NCBI RefSeq assembly: GCF_002056295.1
Contig: NZ_CP020100.1
Location: 1,697,501 to 1,761,500 of the forward strand
Length of the DNA: 64,000 nucleotides
Source of the DNA: Halopseudomonas phragmitis
Lineage (GTDB): Bacteria; Pseudomonadota; Gammaproteobacteria; Pseudomonadales; Pseudomonadaceae
Direction of reading: 5' to 3'
The notes under the pieces were generated by a model, which saw only the letters and a list, made by a program, of their open reading frames with translations, had not been told where the DNA came from and ran no database searches. The position numbers and the translations under genes are program-made. Below are positions 55,530-64,000 of the stretch, piece by piece (positions within the stretch are counted from its first letter, which is position 1; each line of letters opens with the position of its first letter).

Positions 55530-55552
55530 TCGACCAACGAGGAAGGATGTTG

Positions 55553-56311
55553 ATGAAGACGTTGAAGATCGCAGGAGCCGTCATGCTGTTGGCGCTGGGT
55601 GGCTGTATGACCACCATGGACCAGCCACGCCGTGCTGTGGACTCCGAGGCCGCCCTTGACGCCTACATTCAGCTTGGCTTGGGTTATCTGCAGGAAGGCG
55701 AGACCGAGCGGGCCAAGGCTCCACTCAGTGAGGCTCTGAAGATCGATCCGCGTTCATCCTCGGCCAATATCGCTCTGGCGCTGGTGTTCCAGCAGGAAGG
55801 CGAGTACGACAGCGCAGAAAAGCATTTCCGTGCAGCGCTGGCCAGTGAGCCGGACAATCCCCGAGTGTTGAACAATTTCGGGGCTTTTTTGCTTGAGCGT
55901 GAGCGCTATGACGAGTCGCTGCAGTATCTGCAGCGGGCTGCCGAGAACCGTCTGTACGGTGAGCGTTCGCGAGTATTCGAAAACCTCGGGCTGGCCTACC
56001 TGCGTAAGGGTAACCGCGAGGCTGCCAAACAACACTTCGAGCGTTCGCTGCGCCTCAACAGCCGTCAGCCGATGGCGTTGCTGGAATTGTCACGGCTGGA
56101 GTTCGAAGACCAAAATTATGTGCCCGCCTGGGATCACTACCGTCGCTTCGTTCAGTTGTCCGGTCAGGATGCTTCGAGCCTGTGGCTCGGTATTCAACTG
56201 GCGCGTCGGTTCGAGGATCACAGCCGGGCCGCCAGCTATGCCCTGCAATTACGTCGCTTCTATCCGGCCAGTCCGGAGGCACAGGCGTTGCAGGCTTCGG
56301 AGACGCGATGA
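55553..56311 (+). CDS. pilF: Type IV pilus biogenesis lipoprotein PilF (PilW-like)
   Basis: Outer-membrane lipoprotein that helps assemble the PilQ secretin, 252 aa from ATG 55553 (GGAAGG six bases upstream; ATG 55547 is the alternative). Lipobox ALGGC with Cys18; then about six TPR repeats (LGLGYLQEGETERAKAPLSEAL, FQQEGEYDSAEKHFRAAL and so on). Indicates type IV pili. Its stop overlaps the rodZ start by 4 bp. Confidence 0.94.
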   Translation: MKTLKIAGAVMLLALGGCMTTMDQPRRAVDSEAALDAYIQLGLGYLQEGETERAKAPLSEALKIDPRSSSANIALALVFQQEGEYDSAEKHFRAALASEPDNPRVLNNFGAFLLERERYDESLQYLQRAAENRLYGERSRVFENLGLAYLRKGNREAAKQHFERSLRLNSRQPMALLELSRLEFEDQNYVPAWDHYRRFVQLSGQDASSLWLGIQLARRFEDHSRAASYALQLRRFYPASPEAQALQASETR

Positions 56312-57219
56312 GCGTAGAGCACCTCCCTGATGAAGAGCCCCAGGCACCTGCCATTACGGTCAACCCGGGTGAGATTTTGCGTGCCGAGCGTGAAGCTCAG
56401 AACCTGAGCATTGCCCAGGTGGCTGAGGGGCTGCGGCTGTCCCGACGCATGGTTGAACACCTCGAAGCAGGTGAGTTCGATCGACTACCAGGTGACACCT
56501 TCTCTCGTGGTTATGTGCGGGCCTATGCCCGTTTGTTGTTGCTGGATCCAGCCCGCCTGGTACAGGAGTTTGATCGTTTCCGTGGAATCAAGACGCGCGA
56601 GCGTCAGGTCAGCGGCATCGGTCGGGTTCAGCATCCGCCCAGAGCGACGCGGCAGTTGATGCGCTGGAGCAGTATCGTGATTGTGCTGGTCCTATTGGTG
56701 TTGGCATTGCTGTGGTGGCAGGAGAAACGCAATCTGGCGCCACCGGCACCGGTCAGCGAATTGCCAGAGCGTTTGATTGAAGAGGTCCAGGTCGATGCCA
56801 TGACTCTGCCGGAAGCTGTTAGCCCGGTACGTAGTCCGGCCATTGAACTGCTCGAGCGGGATGCGGCTGGGCAAGCTGCATCCAATAGTGCTGATGCAGA
56901 GGTTTTGGCAACTGAGCCTGCCTCTGATGCGGAGCCTGCGATCAATGCTCCCGCAGAGGTTGAACCCGTGGCCGCTGCGAATGGATTGCGGATGCGTTTT
57001 CGCGATAGTTGCTGGTTGCAGGTCAGCGCCCCCGGCGGTCAAGTACTGCACAGTGCACTGATGCAGGCCGGGCAGTCATTGGAACTGGCCCACAGCGGGC
57101 CGTTGGATCTGGTGATCGGCGCGGTCAATGCAGTCGAGTCGATCGAATTTCAGGGCCAGCCGGTCGATTTGTCGGCCACCAGTCAGTCGGGCGTGGCTCG
57201 CCTGCGGCTGGGCCAGTAA
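56308..57219 (+). CDS. rodZ: Cytoskeleton/cell-shape protein RodZ
   Basis: Bitopic membrane protein linking MreB to the elongation machinery, 303 aa. N-terminal helix-turn-helix ([33 protein letters not shown], about 23-55), one transmembrane helix (about 118-136, [17 protein letters not shown]), an Ala/Glu/Pro-rich periplasmic linker and a C-terminal DUF4115 domain with [26 protein letters not shown]. Overlaps pilF; ispG follows by 10 bp. Confidence 0.93.
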   Translation: MSVEHLPDEEPQAPAITVNPGEILRAEREAQNLSIAQVAEGLRLSRRMVEHLEAGEFDRLPGDTFSRGYVRAYARLLLLDPARLVQEFDRFRGIKTRERQVSGIGRVQHPPRATRQLMRWSSIVIVLVLLVLALLWWQEKRNLAPPAPVSELPERLIEEVQVDAMTLPEAVSPVRSPAIELLERDAAGQAASNSADAEVLATEPASDAEPAINAPAEVEPVAAANGLRMRFRDSCWLQVSAPGGQVLHSALMQAGQSLELAHSGPLDLVIGAVNAVESIEFQGQPVDLSATSQSGVARLRLGQ

Positions 57220-57229
57220 GAGGTTTCTT

Positions 57230-58342
57230 ATGCACCACGAATCCCCCATCAAGCGCCGGGTGTCCCGGCAGATTCGCGTCGGTTCGGTGCTGGTCGGTGG
57301 TGATGCGCCAATTTCGGTGCAGAGCATGACCAATACCGAAACCTGCGATGTGGCGGCAACGGTCGACCAGATCCAGCGCCTGGAAGCTGTGGGAGCTGAT
57401 ATTGTGCGGGTCTCGGTGCCGAGCATGGAAGCCGCCGAAGCGTTCGGCCGCATTCGTCAGCAGGTCAATGTACCTCTGGTGGCCGATATCCATTTCGATT
57501 ACAAAATCGCCCTCAAGGTGGCAGAGCTGGGTGTTGACTGCCTACGCATCAACCCCGGCAATATCGGTCGTGAGGACCGGGTGCGGGCGGTGGTCGATGC
57601 TGCGCGTCACCATGGTATTCCGATTCGCATTGGGGTCAACGCCGGTTCGCTGGAAAAGGATCTGCAGAAAAAATACGGTGAGCCGACGCCAGAGGCTTTG
57701 GTTGAGTCGGCGCTGCGGCATGTCGACCATCTCGACAAGCTGGATTTTCAGGACTTCAAGGTCAGCGTCAAGGCTTCAGACGTGTTCATGGCGGTTGGCG
57801 CCTACCGGCTGTTGGCCAGACAGATTGAACAGCCCCTGCACTTGGGGATCACTGAAGCCGGTGGTTTGCGCAGTGGTACAGTGAAATCATCGGTTGGGCT
57901 TGGCATGCTGTTGGCTGAGGGTATTGGTGACACCATTCGCATTTCCCTGGCCGCTGATCCGGTCGAGGAGATCCGTGTCGGCTTCGATATTCTCAAGTCG
58001 TTGCGGCTGCGCTCGCGTGGGATCAACTTCATTGCCTGCCCGAGTTGTTCGCGGCAGAACTTCGATGTGGTCAAGACCATGAATGAGCTGGAGTCGCGCC
58101 TGGAAGATGTGCTGGTGCCGCTCGATGTGGCGGTGATCGGCTGCGTGGTCAACGGTCCGGGCGAAGCCAAGGAGGTCGATATCGGCCTGACCGGCGGCAG
58201 CCCGAACAACCTGATTTATCGCGATGGCAGTCCCGATGGCAAGGTCGACAACGCCAATCTGGTCGATACCCTGGAAAAGATGATCCGCGACAAGGTCGCA
58301 GAAAAGCAGGCGCTGGACGCCAATACCATCGCCCGTGGCTGA
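57230..58342 (+). CDS. ispG: 4-hydroxy-3-methylbut-2-enyl diphosphate synthase (IspG)
   Basis: Reduces MEcPP to HMBPP in the non-mevalonate isoprenoid pathway, 370 aa. The iron-sulfur ligands are in [11 protein letters not shown] near 265 and [14 protein letters not shown] near 304, with [15 protein letters not shown] near 27. A 4Fe-4S cluster is required. The ATG at 57230 has AGAGG at nine bases; the frame is open further upstream inside rodZ but that part is not used. Confidence 0.97.
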   Translation: MHHESPIKRRVSRQIRVGSVLVGGDAPISVQSMTNTETCDVAATVDQIQRLEAVGADIVRVSVPSMEAAEAFGRIRQQVNVPLVADIHFDYKIALKVAELGVDCLRINPGNIGREDRVRAVVDAARHHGIPIRIGVNAGSLEKDLQKKYGEPTPEALVESALRHVDHLDKLDFQDFKVSVKASDVFMAVGAYRLLARQIEQPLHLGITEAGGLRSGTVKSSVGLGMLLAEGIGDTIRISLAADPVEEIRVGFDILKSLRLRSRGINFIACPSCSRQNFDVVKTMNELESRLEDVLVPLDVAVIGCVVNGPGEAKEVDIGLTGGSPNNLIYRDGSPDGKVDNANLVDTLEKMIRDKVAEKQALDANTIARG

Positions 58343-58358
58343 GTGAAGGAAACAAGCA

Positions 58359-59636
58359 TTGAAAACCCTGCAAGCCGTGCGCGGCATGAACGACATCCTG
58401 CCGGCCGACAGCGCCTTGTGGCAGTATCTGGAATCTTCTGTGGCCAAGCTGCTGGGCGGCTACGGCTACCAGCAGATTCGCCTGCCGATCGTCGAGTCGA
58501 CCGAGTTGTTCAAGCGCTCGATTGGTGAAGTAACCGATATCGTTGAGAAGGAGATGTACACCTTTGCTGATCGCAATGGTGACTCCCTGACGCTGCGCCC
58601 CGAAGGGACTGCAGGCTGTGTGCGGGCCATGCTCGAGCACGGCCTGCTCGGCGGTGGGCTCAGCCACAAGGTCTGGTACACAGGGCCGATGTTTCGCCAT
58701 GAGCGCCCGCAGAAAGGCCGTTACCGCCAATTCCACCAGATAGGGGTGGAAACTTTCAACCTTACCGGTCCGGATGTTGATGCCGAGCTGATCATTCTGT
58801 GCTGGCGGTTGTGGCAGCAACTGGGGCTGCGCGAGGCGGTAACCCTGGAGCTGAACAGTCTGGGCTCCAGCGAAGACCGAGCGCGCTACCGGGCCGATCT
58901 GGTGACCTATCTGCGCGAGCGCTTCGATCAGCTTGATGAAGACAGCCAGCGCCGCCTGGACAGCAATCCGCTGCGGATTCTCGACAGCAAGGTGGCTGCG
59001 ACCCAGGCTCTGCTGGCCGATGCGCCAAAACTGGCCGACTACCTCAACGAGCAGGCTCGTGAACACTTTGCCGGGCTCAAGGCTCTGCTGGATGCGGCTG
59101 GTGTCCCCTACGTGGTCAACCCGAGGTTGGTGCGCGGGCTGGATTACTACGGTCTGACCGTGTTCGAATGGACCACCGACCGGCTGGGTGCCCAGGGTAC
59201 GGTCTGTGCCGGTGGCCGTTACGACGGGCTGGTCGAGCAGCTCGGCGGCAAACCGGCTCCGGCGGTAGGCTTTGCCATGGGGGTTGAGCGGCTGCTGCTG
59301 TTGATCGAAACCCTTGGTAAGGTGCCGGCTGAACTGGCTCGTCAGGTCGATGTCTATCTGGTCACTTTGGGTGATCAGGCGGTACAGGCCGGTTTTGGCC
59401 TGGCTGAACAGTTGCGCGATGCCTTGCCTGATTTACGTCTGGTGGTGCATTGTGGCGGCGGCAGTTTTAAGAGTCAGTTCAAAAAAGCCGACAAGTCCGG
59501 TGCGCTCTATGCGCTGATTCTGGGGGAGAATGAAGCGGCTAGCCAGCAGGTCGGGCTTAAACCGCTGCGTAGCGACGCCGAGCAGGAGTTGCTGGACTGG
59601 CAGGCACTGCCGGCACGGCTGGATGAATTACTGTAA
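58359..59636 (+). CDS. hisS: Histidyl-tRNA synthetase
   Basis: Class II synthetase charging tRNA-His, 425 aa. Family opening [12 protein letters not shown]; motif 2 in [21 protein letters not shown] near 110; histidine-binding [15 protein letters not shown] near 258; anticodon-binding domain from about 330. There is no ATG: the frame starts at TTG (58359-58361) with AAGGA nine bases upstream. A rare start on an essential gene. Confidence 0.96.
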   Translation: MKTLQAVRGMNDILPADSALWQYLESSVAKLLGGYGYQQIRLPIVESTELFKRSIGEVTDIVEKEMYTFADRNGDSLTLRPEGTAGCVRAMLEHGLLGGGLSHKVWYTGPMFRHERPQKGRYRQFHQIGVETFNLTGPDVDAELIILCWRLWQQLGLREAVTLELNSLGSSEDRARYRADLVTYLRERFDQLDEDSQRRLDSNPLRILDSKVAATQALLADAPKLADYLNEQAREHFAGLKALLDAAGVPYVVNPRLVRGLDYYGLTVFEWTTDRLGAQGTVCAGGRYDGLVEQLGGKPAPAVGFAMGVERLLLLIETLGKVPAELARQVDVYLVTLGDQAVQAGFGLAEQLRDALPDLRLVVHCGGGSFKSQFKKADKSGALYALILGENEAASQQVGLKPLRSDAEQELLDWQALPARLDELL

Positions 59637-59674
59637 ACGGGCCAACGGTCGATTGACCCGCGAAGGAGTGAAGC

Positions 59675-60316
59675 GTGACCTATCAAACAGAAGAAGAACA
59701 GGTAGAAAAGCTCAAGGAGTTGTGGAACAGGCACGGCATGCCTCTGTTGACCGGGGTAGTGCTGGCTCTGGCCGGGGTGTTCGGCTGGAATGGCTGGAAC
59801 AACTACCAGTCAGCCCAGTCGGCCAATGCCTCGGCGCTTTATCAGTCCATGCTCGAAGCCGTGCTGGGTGATGAGTCGGTGCAGGCCCGGACCCGGGCGG
59901 CGGAGTTGGCCGAGCAACTGCGAAGCGACTACCCGAAAACCCGTTATGCCCAGTTCGCCGCGCTGATGCAAGCGCGCCTGGCGGTAGAGGCTGACGATTT
60001 TGCCGGGGCCGAAGCCTTGCTGCGCGAAGTGGTCGAGCGGCGTGGCGACGACACTCTGCAGGAAATTGCCCGCCAGCGCCTGGCTCGAGTTCTGGCTCAG
60101 CAGGAGCGGGCTGAGGAAGGCTTGGCGTTGTTTAATGGCACGGTCAGCGGCGAGCTGCTGGCAGGGCGTGAAGAGGTCCGTGGTGATCTGCTGCTGACCC
60201 TGGGGCGTCAAGCCGAGGCGCGCAGTGCCTACCAGGCCGCGCTTGAAGCGCTGGAAGATCCGCGCGCGCGTCCGCAACTGCAACTCAAGCTCGATGATCT
60301 GGCGGAGGAAGCCTAG
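59675..60316 (+). CDS. yfgM: Ancillary SecYEG translocon subunit YfgM
   Basis: Inner-membrane protein with a periplasmic TPR-like domain that works with PpiD and the Sec translocon, 213 aa. YQTEEEQVEKLKELWNRHG precedes one transmembrane helix (about 22-40) and helical repeats. Start codon is GTG (59675) with AAGGAG upstream. Adjacent to bamB, as in other gammaproteobacteria. Confidence 0.92.
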   Translation: MTYQTEEEQVEKLKELWNRHGMPLLTGVVLALAGVFGWNGWNNYQSAQSANASALYQSMLEAVLGDESVQARTRAAELAEQLRSDYPKTRYAQFAALMQARLAVEADDFAGAEALLREVVERRGDDTLQEIARQRLARVLAQQERAEEGLALFNGTVSGELLAGREEVRGDLLLTLGRQAEARSAYQAALEALEDPRARPQLQLKLDDLAEEA

Positions 60317-61461
60317 TGAAACTGATGTCCCGGTATCTGGCAGTTGGTCTGTCGGCTCTGGTTCTGGCCGGGTGCGGTAGCTCCAGCAAGAAGGAATTGC
60401 CGCCTGCGCCGCTGGAAAAATTTACCGCCGAGGTCAGCCTGGAGCGTAGCTGGAAACGCAACATCGGTGTTGGCCAGGGCAAGCTGTACAACACCCTGAC
60501 TCCCGCGTTGGATGGTCTGGCTTTGTATGCCGCCGATGCTCGTGGCCGGGTCGTTGCCATGGATCGTGATACCGGGTCGGTAAGCTGGCAGGTACGGCTC
60601 AAGGAACCACTGTCCGGGGCTGTTGGGGCCGGCGGTGGCCGGGTCATGGTCGGGACACTGGATGGTCAGGTGATCACCCTGGACGAAAACGACGGCAGCG
60701 AGTTGTGGCGCGCCCAGGTTTCCAGTGAAGTGCTGGCTCCGCCGCAAACCAACGGCGACGTGGTGGTGGTCCAGACCCAAGATGACAAACTGGTCGCGCT
60801 GGATATTTCCAGTGGTGATCAGCGCTGGATCTACGAAGCCAGTCTGCCGGTGTTGACCGTGCGCGGCACCAGTACTCCGGTCGTTAGCCTGCGCCAGGTC
60901 TACGCTGGACTGGCCAGTGGCCGGGTAGTATCTCTGGCAGCCGACAGCGGCATCCCGCTGTGGGAAGAGCGCATTGCTCAGCCCCAGGGCCGCTCGGAAT
61001 TGGAGCGGATGGTCGATATCGATGGAGATCTGCTGCTGTCTGGTCAGAACCTTTACGTGGCCAGCTTTCAGGGCAACCTGGCGGCGCTGGATGCCGAGTC
61101 CGGTAATATGCGCTGGCAGCGTCCGGTGTCCAGCTATGTTGGCCCGGCGGCCGGGTTTGGCAGCGTTTATGTGAGTCACGCCAATGGCGTGGTTGAGGCG
61201 GTTGACCAGAATCGTGGCAACTCGCTCTGGCGCAATGAGAGCCTGATACGTCGTCAACTGACCGCACCGGTAGCGTTCAGTAGCTATGTTGCCGTGGCTG
61301 ACTTCGAAGGCTACGTGCACTTGCTGGCCCAGACCGACGGCCGTTTGGTCGGTCGCATCCGGGTTGATCGCAAGGGCGTGCGGGTAGCGCCGATTGCTCT
61401 GGGCGACACCCTGTACGTCTTCGGTAACAGTGGCGATCTGGCTGCGCTGAAACTGAAATAG
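60316..61461 (+). CDS. bamB: Outer-membrane assembly factor BamB
   Basis: Lipoprotein of the BAM complex that inserts outer-membrane proteins, 381 aa. Signal peptide with lipobox VLAGC (Cys19), then an eight-bladed propeller of PQQ-like repeats ([53 protein letters not shown]). GTG start at 60316 overlaps the yfgM stop by one base (TAGTG); an ATG three codons later is the alternative. Confidence 0.95.
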   Translation: MKLMSRYLAVGLSALVLAGCGSSSKKELPPAPLEKFTAEVSLERSWKRNIGVGQGKLYNTLTPALDGLALYAADARGRVVAMDRDTGSVSWQVRLKEPLSGAVGAGGGRVMVGTLDGQVITLDENDGSELWRAQVSSEVLAPPQTNGDVVVVQTQDDKLVALDISSGDQRWIYEASLPVLTVRGTSTPVVSLRQVYAGLASGRVVSLAADSGIPLWEERIAQPQGRSELERMVDIDGDLLLSGQNLYVASFQGNLAALDAESGNMRWQRPVSSYVGPAAGFGSVYVSHANGVVEAVDQNRGNSLWRNESLIRRQLTAPVAFSSYVAVADFEGYVHLLAQTDGRLVGRIRVDRKGVRVAPIALGDTLYVFGNSGDLAALKLK

Positions 61462-61483
61462 CCGAAAAGCGGTTATACTTCTC

Positions 61484-61515
61484 CGGCCGCTGCGTTTGTG
61501 CGCAGCGGCCGTTTT
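61484..61515 (+). terminator. Terminator between bamB and der
   Basis: 11-bp stem CGGCCGCTGCG (61484-61494) with 61501-61511, 6-nt loop, then TTTTATTTG. It is 22 bp past bamB and 33 bp before the der ATG, so der needs its own promoter or read-through; a TATACT box is at 61474. Confidence 0.85.
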
Positions 61516-61547
61516 ATTTGTTAGCGCCCACTGCGCACGGAGTAAAC

Positions 61548-62999
61548 ATGGTTCCTGTCATTGCCCTGGTCGGGCGTCCGAATGTCGGTAAATCGACCCT
61601 GTTCAATCGCCTGACCAAGAGTCGCGATGCCCTGGTGGCGGACTTCGCCGGGCTGACCCGTGACCGCAAGTACGGCGAGGCCAGTTGGCAGGGCAAGTCC
61701 TATATCGTGGTCGATACCGGTGGTATCAGTGGCGACGAGCAGGGCATTGATCAGGTCATGGCCGGTCAATCGCTGCAGGCCATCGAGGAAGCCGACGCGG
61801 TGCTGTTCATGGTCGATGCCCGGGCCGGGCGTACCGCCGCCGACGAGATGATCGCCGAGCACCTGCGCAAGCGTGACAAGCATACCTTCCTGATCGCCAA
61901 CAAAATTGACGGTGCCGATCAGGATGCGATCCTCGGTGAGTTCGCCGCTCTTGGTCTGGGTCAGCCGATCCCGATTGCCGCAGCCCATGGGCGCAATATC
62001 AACCCGATGCTTGAAGCGGTGCTGGCTGATGGCGCGGCAGACGAGGAGCTGGAACTGGATGCCGATGGTCAGCCACTGCCGCGTGAGCGCAAGGTGGTCG
62101 AGCCGATCGGGACCAAGATCGCGGTGATTGGCCGGCCCAATGTCGGCAAGTCAACCCTGGTCAATCGCATGCTCGGTGAGGATCGGGTGGTGGTGTTCGA
62201 TCAGGCCGGAACCACCCGCGACAGCATTTATATCCCCTATCACCGCCACGACAAGCCCTACACCCTGATCGATACCGCAGGGGTGCGCAAGCGTGGCAAG
62301 ATTTTCGAGGCGATCGAGAAGTTCTCGGTGGTCAAGACACTGCAGGCGATTCAGGACGCCAACGTGGTGATCTTCGTGGTCGATGCCCGTGAAGGGATCG
62401 TCGAGCATGACCTCAATCTGCTGGGCTTTGTGCTGGATGCCGGGCGGGCGCTGGTGATTGCGGTCAACAAGTGGGACGGCTTGGCCGAGGAGCAGAAGGA
62501 TTACGTCAAGACTGAGCTGCAGCGGCGGCTGATCTTCGCCCAGTTTGCCGACATTCACTTCATTTCCGCCCTGCACGGCAGTGGTGTGGGGCTGCTCTAC
62601 AAATCGGTCGACCAGGCCTTTGCCAGTGCCATGACCAAGGTTCCGACCCGGCGCATGACCGAGATTCTCGAAGATGCCGTCACCGAGCACCAGCCGCCGA
62701 TGGTCAACGGGCGGCGGATCAAGCTGCGTTACGCTCACCTGGGCGGTTCCAACCCGCCGATTATCGTAATCCACGGTAACCAGGTAGACAGCGTGCCGCG
62801 CTCCTATACCCGTTATCTGGAGAACACCTACCGCAAGGTGTTGAAGATGGTCGGCACGCCGCTACGGGTCGAGTACAAGAGCAGCGACAACCCCTACGCC
62901 GAGCGCAAGAACACCCTGACCGAGCGTCAGGTCAACAAGAAGCGCCGGTTGATGAGTCACCACAAGAAGGCCAAGAAAAAGAGCAAGGACAAGCGCTGA
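61548..62999 (+). CDS. der: Ribosome assembly GTPase Der (EngA)
   Basis: Double GTPase needed for 50S subunit maturation, 483 aa. Two G domains, each with the P-loop GRPNVGKST (residues 9-17 and about 194-202), the G3 DTGG/DTAG and the G4 NKID/NKWD; a KH-like C-terminal domain follows and the tail is strongly basic. GGAG seven bases before the ATG at 61548. Confidence 0.97.
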   Translation: MVPVIALVGRPNVGKSTLFNRLTKSRDALVADFAGLTRDRKYGEASWQGKSYIVVDTGGISGDEQGIDQVMAGQSLQAIEEADAVLFMVDARAGRTAADEMIAEHLRKRDKHTFLIANKIDGADQDAILGEFAALGLGQPIPIAAAHGRNINPMLEAVLADGAADEELELDADGQPLPRERKVVEPIGTKIAVIGRPNVGKSTLVNRMLGEDRVVVFDQAGTTRDSIYIPYHRHDKPYTLIDTAGVRKRGKIFEAIEKFSVVKTLQAIQDANVVIFVVDAREGIVEHDLNLLGFVLDAGRALVIAVNKWDGLAEEQKDYVKTELQRRLIFAQFADIHFISALHGSGVGLLYKSVDQAFASAMTKVPTRRMTEILEDAVTEHQPPMVNGRRIKLRYAHLGGSNPPIIVIHGNQVDSVPRSYTRYLENTYRKVLKMVGTPLRVEYKSSDNPYAERKNTLTERQVNKKRRLMSHHKKAKKKSKDKR

Positions 63000-63007
63000 C
63001 CGAACGC

Positions 63008-63046
63008 AGGCCGCACCTGGCTTATCAGCCGGAGCGGCCTATTGGT
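63008..63046. terminator. Convergent terminator between der and leuA
   Basis: AGGCCGC (63008-63014) pairs with GCGGCCT (63034-63040); an inner CTGGCT-TATC-AGCCGG hairpin extends it, then ATTGGTTT. It closes der and the oppositely read leuA. Confidence 0.75.
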
Positions 63047-63048
63047 TT

Positions 63049-64000
63049 CTAGGCCGCCTGTTCATCGGCGCTGCGCAGGGCCCGATTGAGGGCGCTGAGC
63101 AGGGCGCGGAAGCTGGCCGTGGTCAGATTCTCGTCGATACCGATCCCGTGCAGCGGACGCTGACCGTCCAGACGCAACTCGATATAAGCCGCCGCCTTGG
63201 CGTTGGTACCCGAGCCAATCGCGTGCTCATGATAGTCCATCACCTCAACCTGGACCGGCAGGGCGGCCACCAGCGCCTCCAGCGGACCCTTGCCGATGCC
63301 GCGCCAATGCAGGGTTTCACCATGACTGAGTACTTCGATATCTACCGCCGAAGTGCCGTTCTCTTCCTGCAGACGGTGACGAATCAGTGCATAGGGCGTG
63401 GTCGCCTGCAGATATTCACGGTCGAGCAGTTCATGAATCTGTAAGGCGGTCATCTCCAGGCCCAGACGGTCGGTCTCACCCTGGACCACTTGGCTGAATT
63501 CGATCTGCAGACGACGTGGCAGACTGATCCCGTATTCCTGCTCAAGCAGGTAAGTAATGCCGCCCTTGCCGGACTGGCTGTTGACCCGGATCACCGCCTC
63601 GTAGCTGCGGCCAATATCGGCCGGATCGATAGGCAGGTAGGGGACTTCCCAGATGCCGTTCGGATCCTGCTGGACGAAACCCTTGCGGATCGCATCCTGG
63701 TGCGACCCGGAAAAGGCAGTGTGAACCAGATCGCCGACATAGGGATGACGTGGGTGCACTGGCAACTGGTTGCACTCTTCAACCACCTTGCGCACCGCGT
63801 CGATGTCGGAGAAGTCCAACCCCGGGTGCAGGCCCTGGGTGTACATGTTCAGCGCCAGGGTTACCAGGTCGACATTACCGGTGCGCTCGCCATTGCCGAA
63901 CAGGCAGCCTTCGACCCGGTCGGCACCGGCCAGCAGGCCCAGTTCGGTGGCGGCTACACCGGTGCCACGGTCGTTGTGGGTGTGCAGGCTGATCAACACG
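63049..64000 (-). CDS. leuA: 2-isopropylmalate synthase, C-terminal part (partial)
   Basis: First enzyme of leucine synthesis. The N-terminal third or more lies beyond the right edge; about 316 codons are here. The in-frame region opens [19 protein letters not shown] (metal-binding HXH) and [22 protein letters not shown], then the linker and the C-terminal regulatory domain that binds leucine (IDIEVL-type [16 protein letters not shown] and [19 protein letters not shown]). The spacing matches the approximately 560-aa pseudomonad form. Confidence 0.96.
   Translation of the reverse strand, partial: VLISLHTHNDRGTGVAATELGLLAGADRVEGCLFGNGERTGNVDLVTLALNMYTQGLHPGLDFSDIDAVRKVVEECNQLPVHPRHPYVGDLVHTAFSGSHQDAIRKGFVQQDPNGIWEVPYLPIDPADIGRSYEAVIRVNSQSGKGGITYLLEQEYGISLPRRLQIEFSQVVQGETDRLGLEMTALQIHELLDREYLQATTPYALIRHRLQEENGTSAVDIEVLSHGETLHWRGIGKGPLEALVAALPVQVEVMDYHEHAIGSGTNAKAAAYIELRLDGQRPLHGIGIDENLTTASFRALLSALNRALRSADEQAA

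Overview
The window is a contiguous stretch of chromosome from a gammaproteobacterium of the Pseudomonadaceae. The evidence is gene content and order: queA-tgt-yajC-secD-secF and suhB-trmJ-cysE-iscS-ndk-rlmN-pilF-rodZ-ispG-hisS-yfgM-bamB-der are laid out as in Pseudomonas aeruginosa, speC and suhB read like Pseudomonas proteins, and a Pseudomonas-type REP pair is present. The codon use is G+C rich. A marine, reduced-genome relative such as Halopseudomonas would fit, but that is inference. I see no prophage, insertion sequence, integron, CRISPR array or rRNA; one tRNA gene is present.

Region 1 (1-14200, minus strand) is a nitrogen-acquisition block. A biotin-dependent urea carboxylase is followed by an FCD-type GntR regulator and the urea ABC transporter urtABCDE, then by a TAXI-type TRAP transporter (binding protein plus fused permease) and the start of a membrane protein. 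Both ends of the block carry sigma-54 type promoters: a near-consensus one before the urea carboxylase, with an inverted pair of 17-bp sites 130-180 bp upstream, and a consensus one before the TRAP operon, with a perfect 26-bp palindrome upstream. No allophanate hydrolase is in the window.

Region 2 (14200-31400) is accessory and metabolic: a FecA-like TonB receptor, ornithine decarboxylase, a hydroxyacyl-CoA dehydrogenase-like SDR, a lipoprotein/DJ-1/CWC trio, a thiolase, an AlkK-like acyl-CoA ligase, a DUF1329 protein, a MalT-type LuxR regulator, a DHA2 drug exporter, and the guanidinium exporter gdx (sugE) behind a clear guanidine-II (mini-ykkC) riboswitch. Several REP-like elements lie here.

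Region 3 (31400-42700) holds an OmpA-like lipoprotein, an acyltransferase, pta-ackA (acetate overflow), slyD, a TetR regulator with an Old Yellow Enzyme gene sharing an 11-bp operator, a GT4 glycosyltransferase, cysZ, trxB and tRNA-Leu(CAA).

Region 4 (42700-64000) is housekeeping: queuosine tRNA modification (queA, tgt), protein export (yajC-secDF), a chemoreceptor with a sigma-28 type promoter, suhB, trmJ, cysE, a cysteine desulfurase, ndk, rlmN, pilF, rodZ, ispG, hisS, yfgM, bamB, der and the 3' end of leuA. The isc locus is striking. Where pseudomonads carry iscR-iscS-iscU-iscA-hscB-hscA-fdx-iscX between cysE and ndk, only iscS remains, and it lacks the C-terminal tail used to dock IscU.
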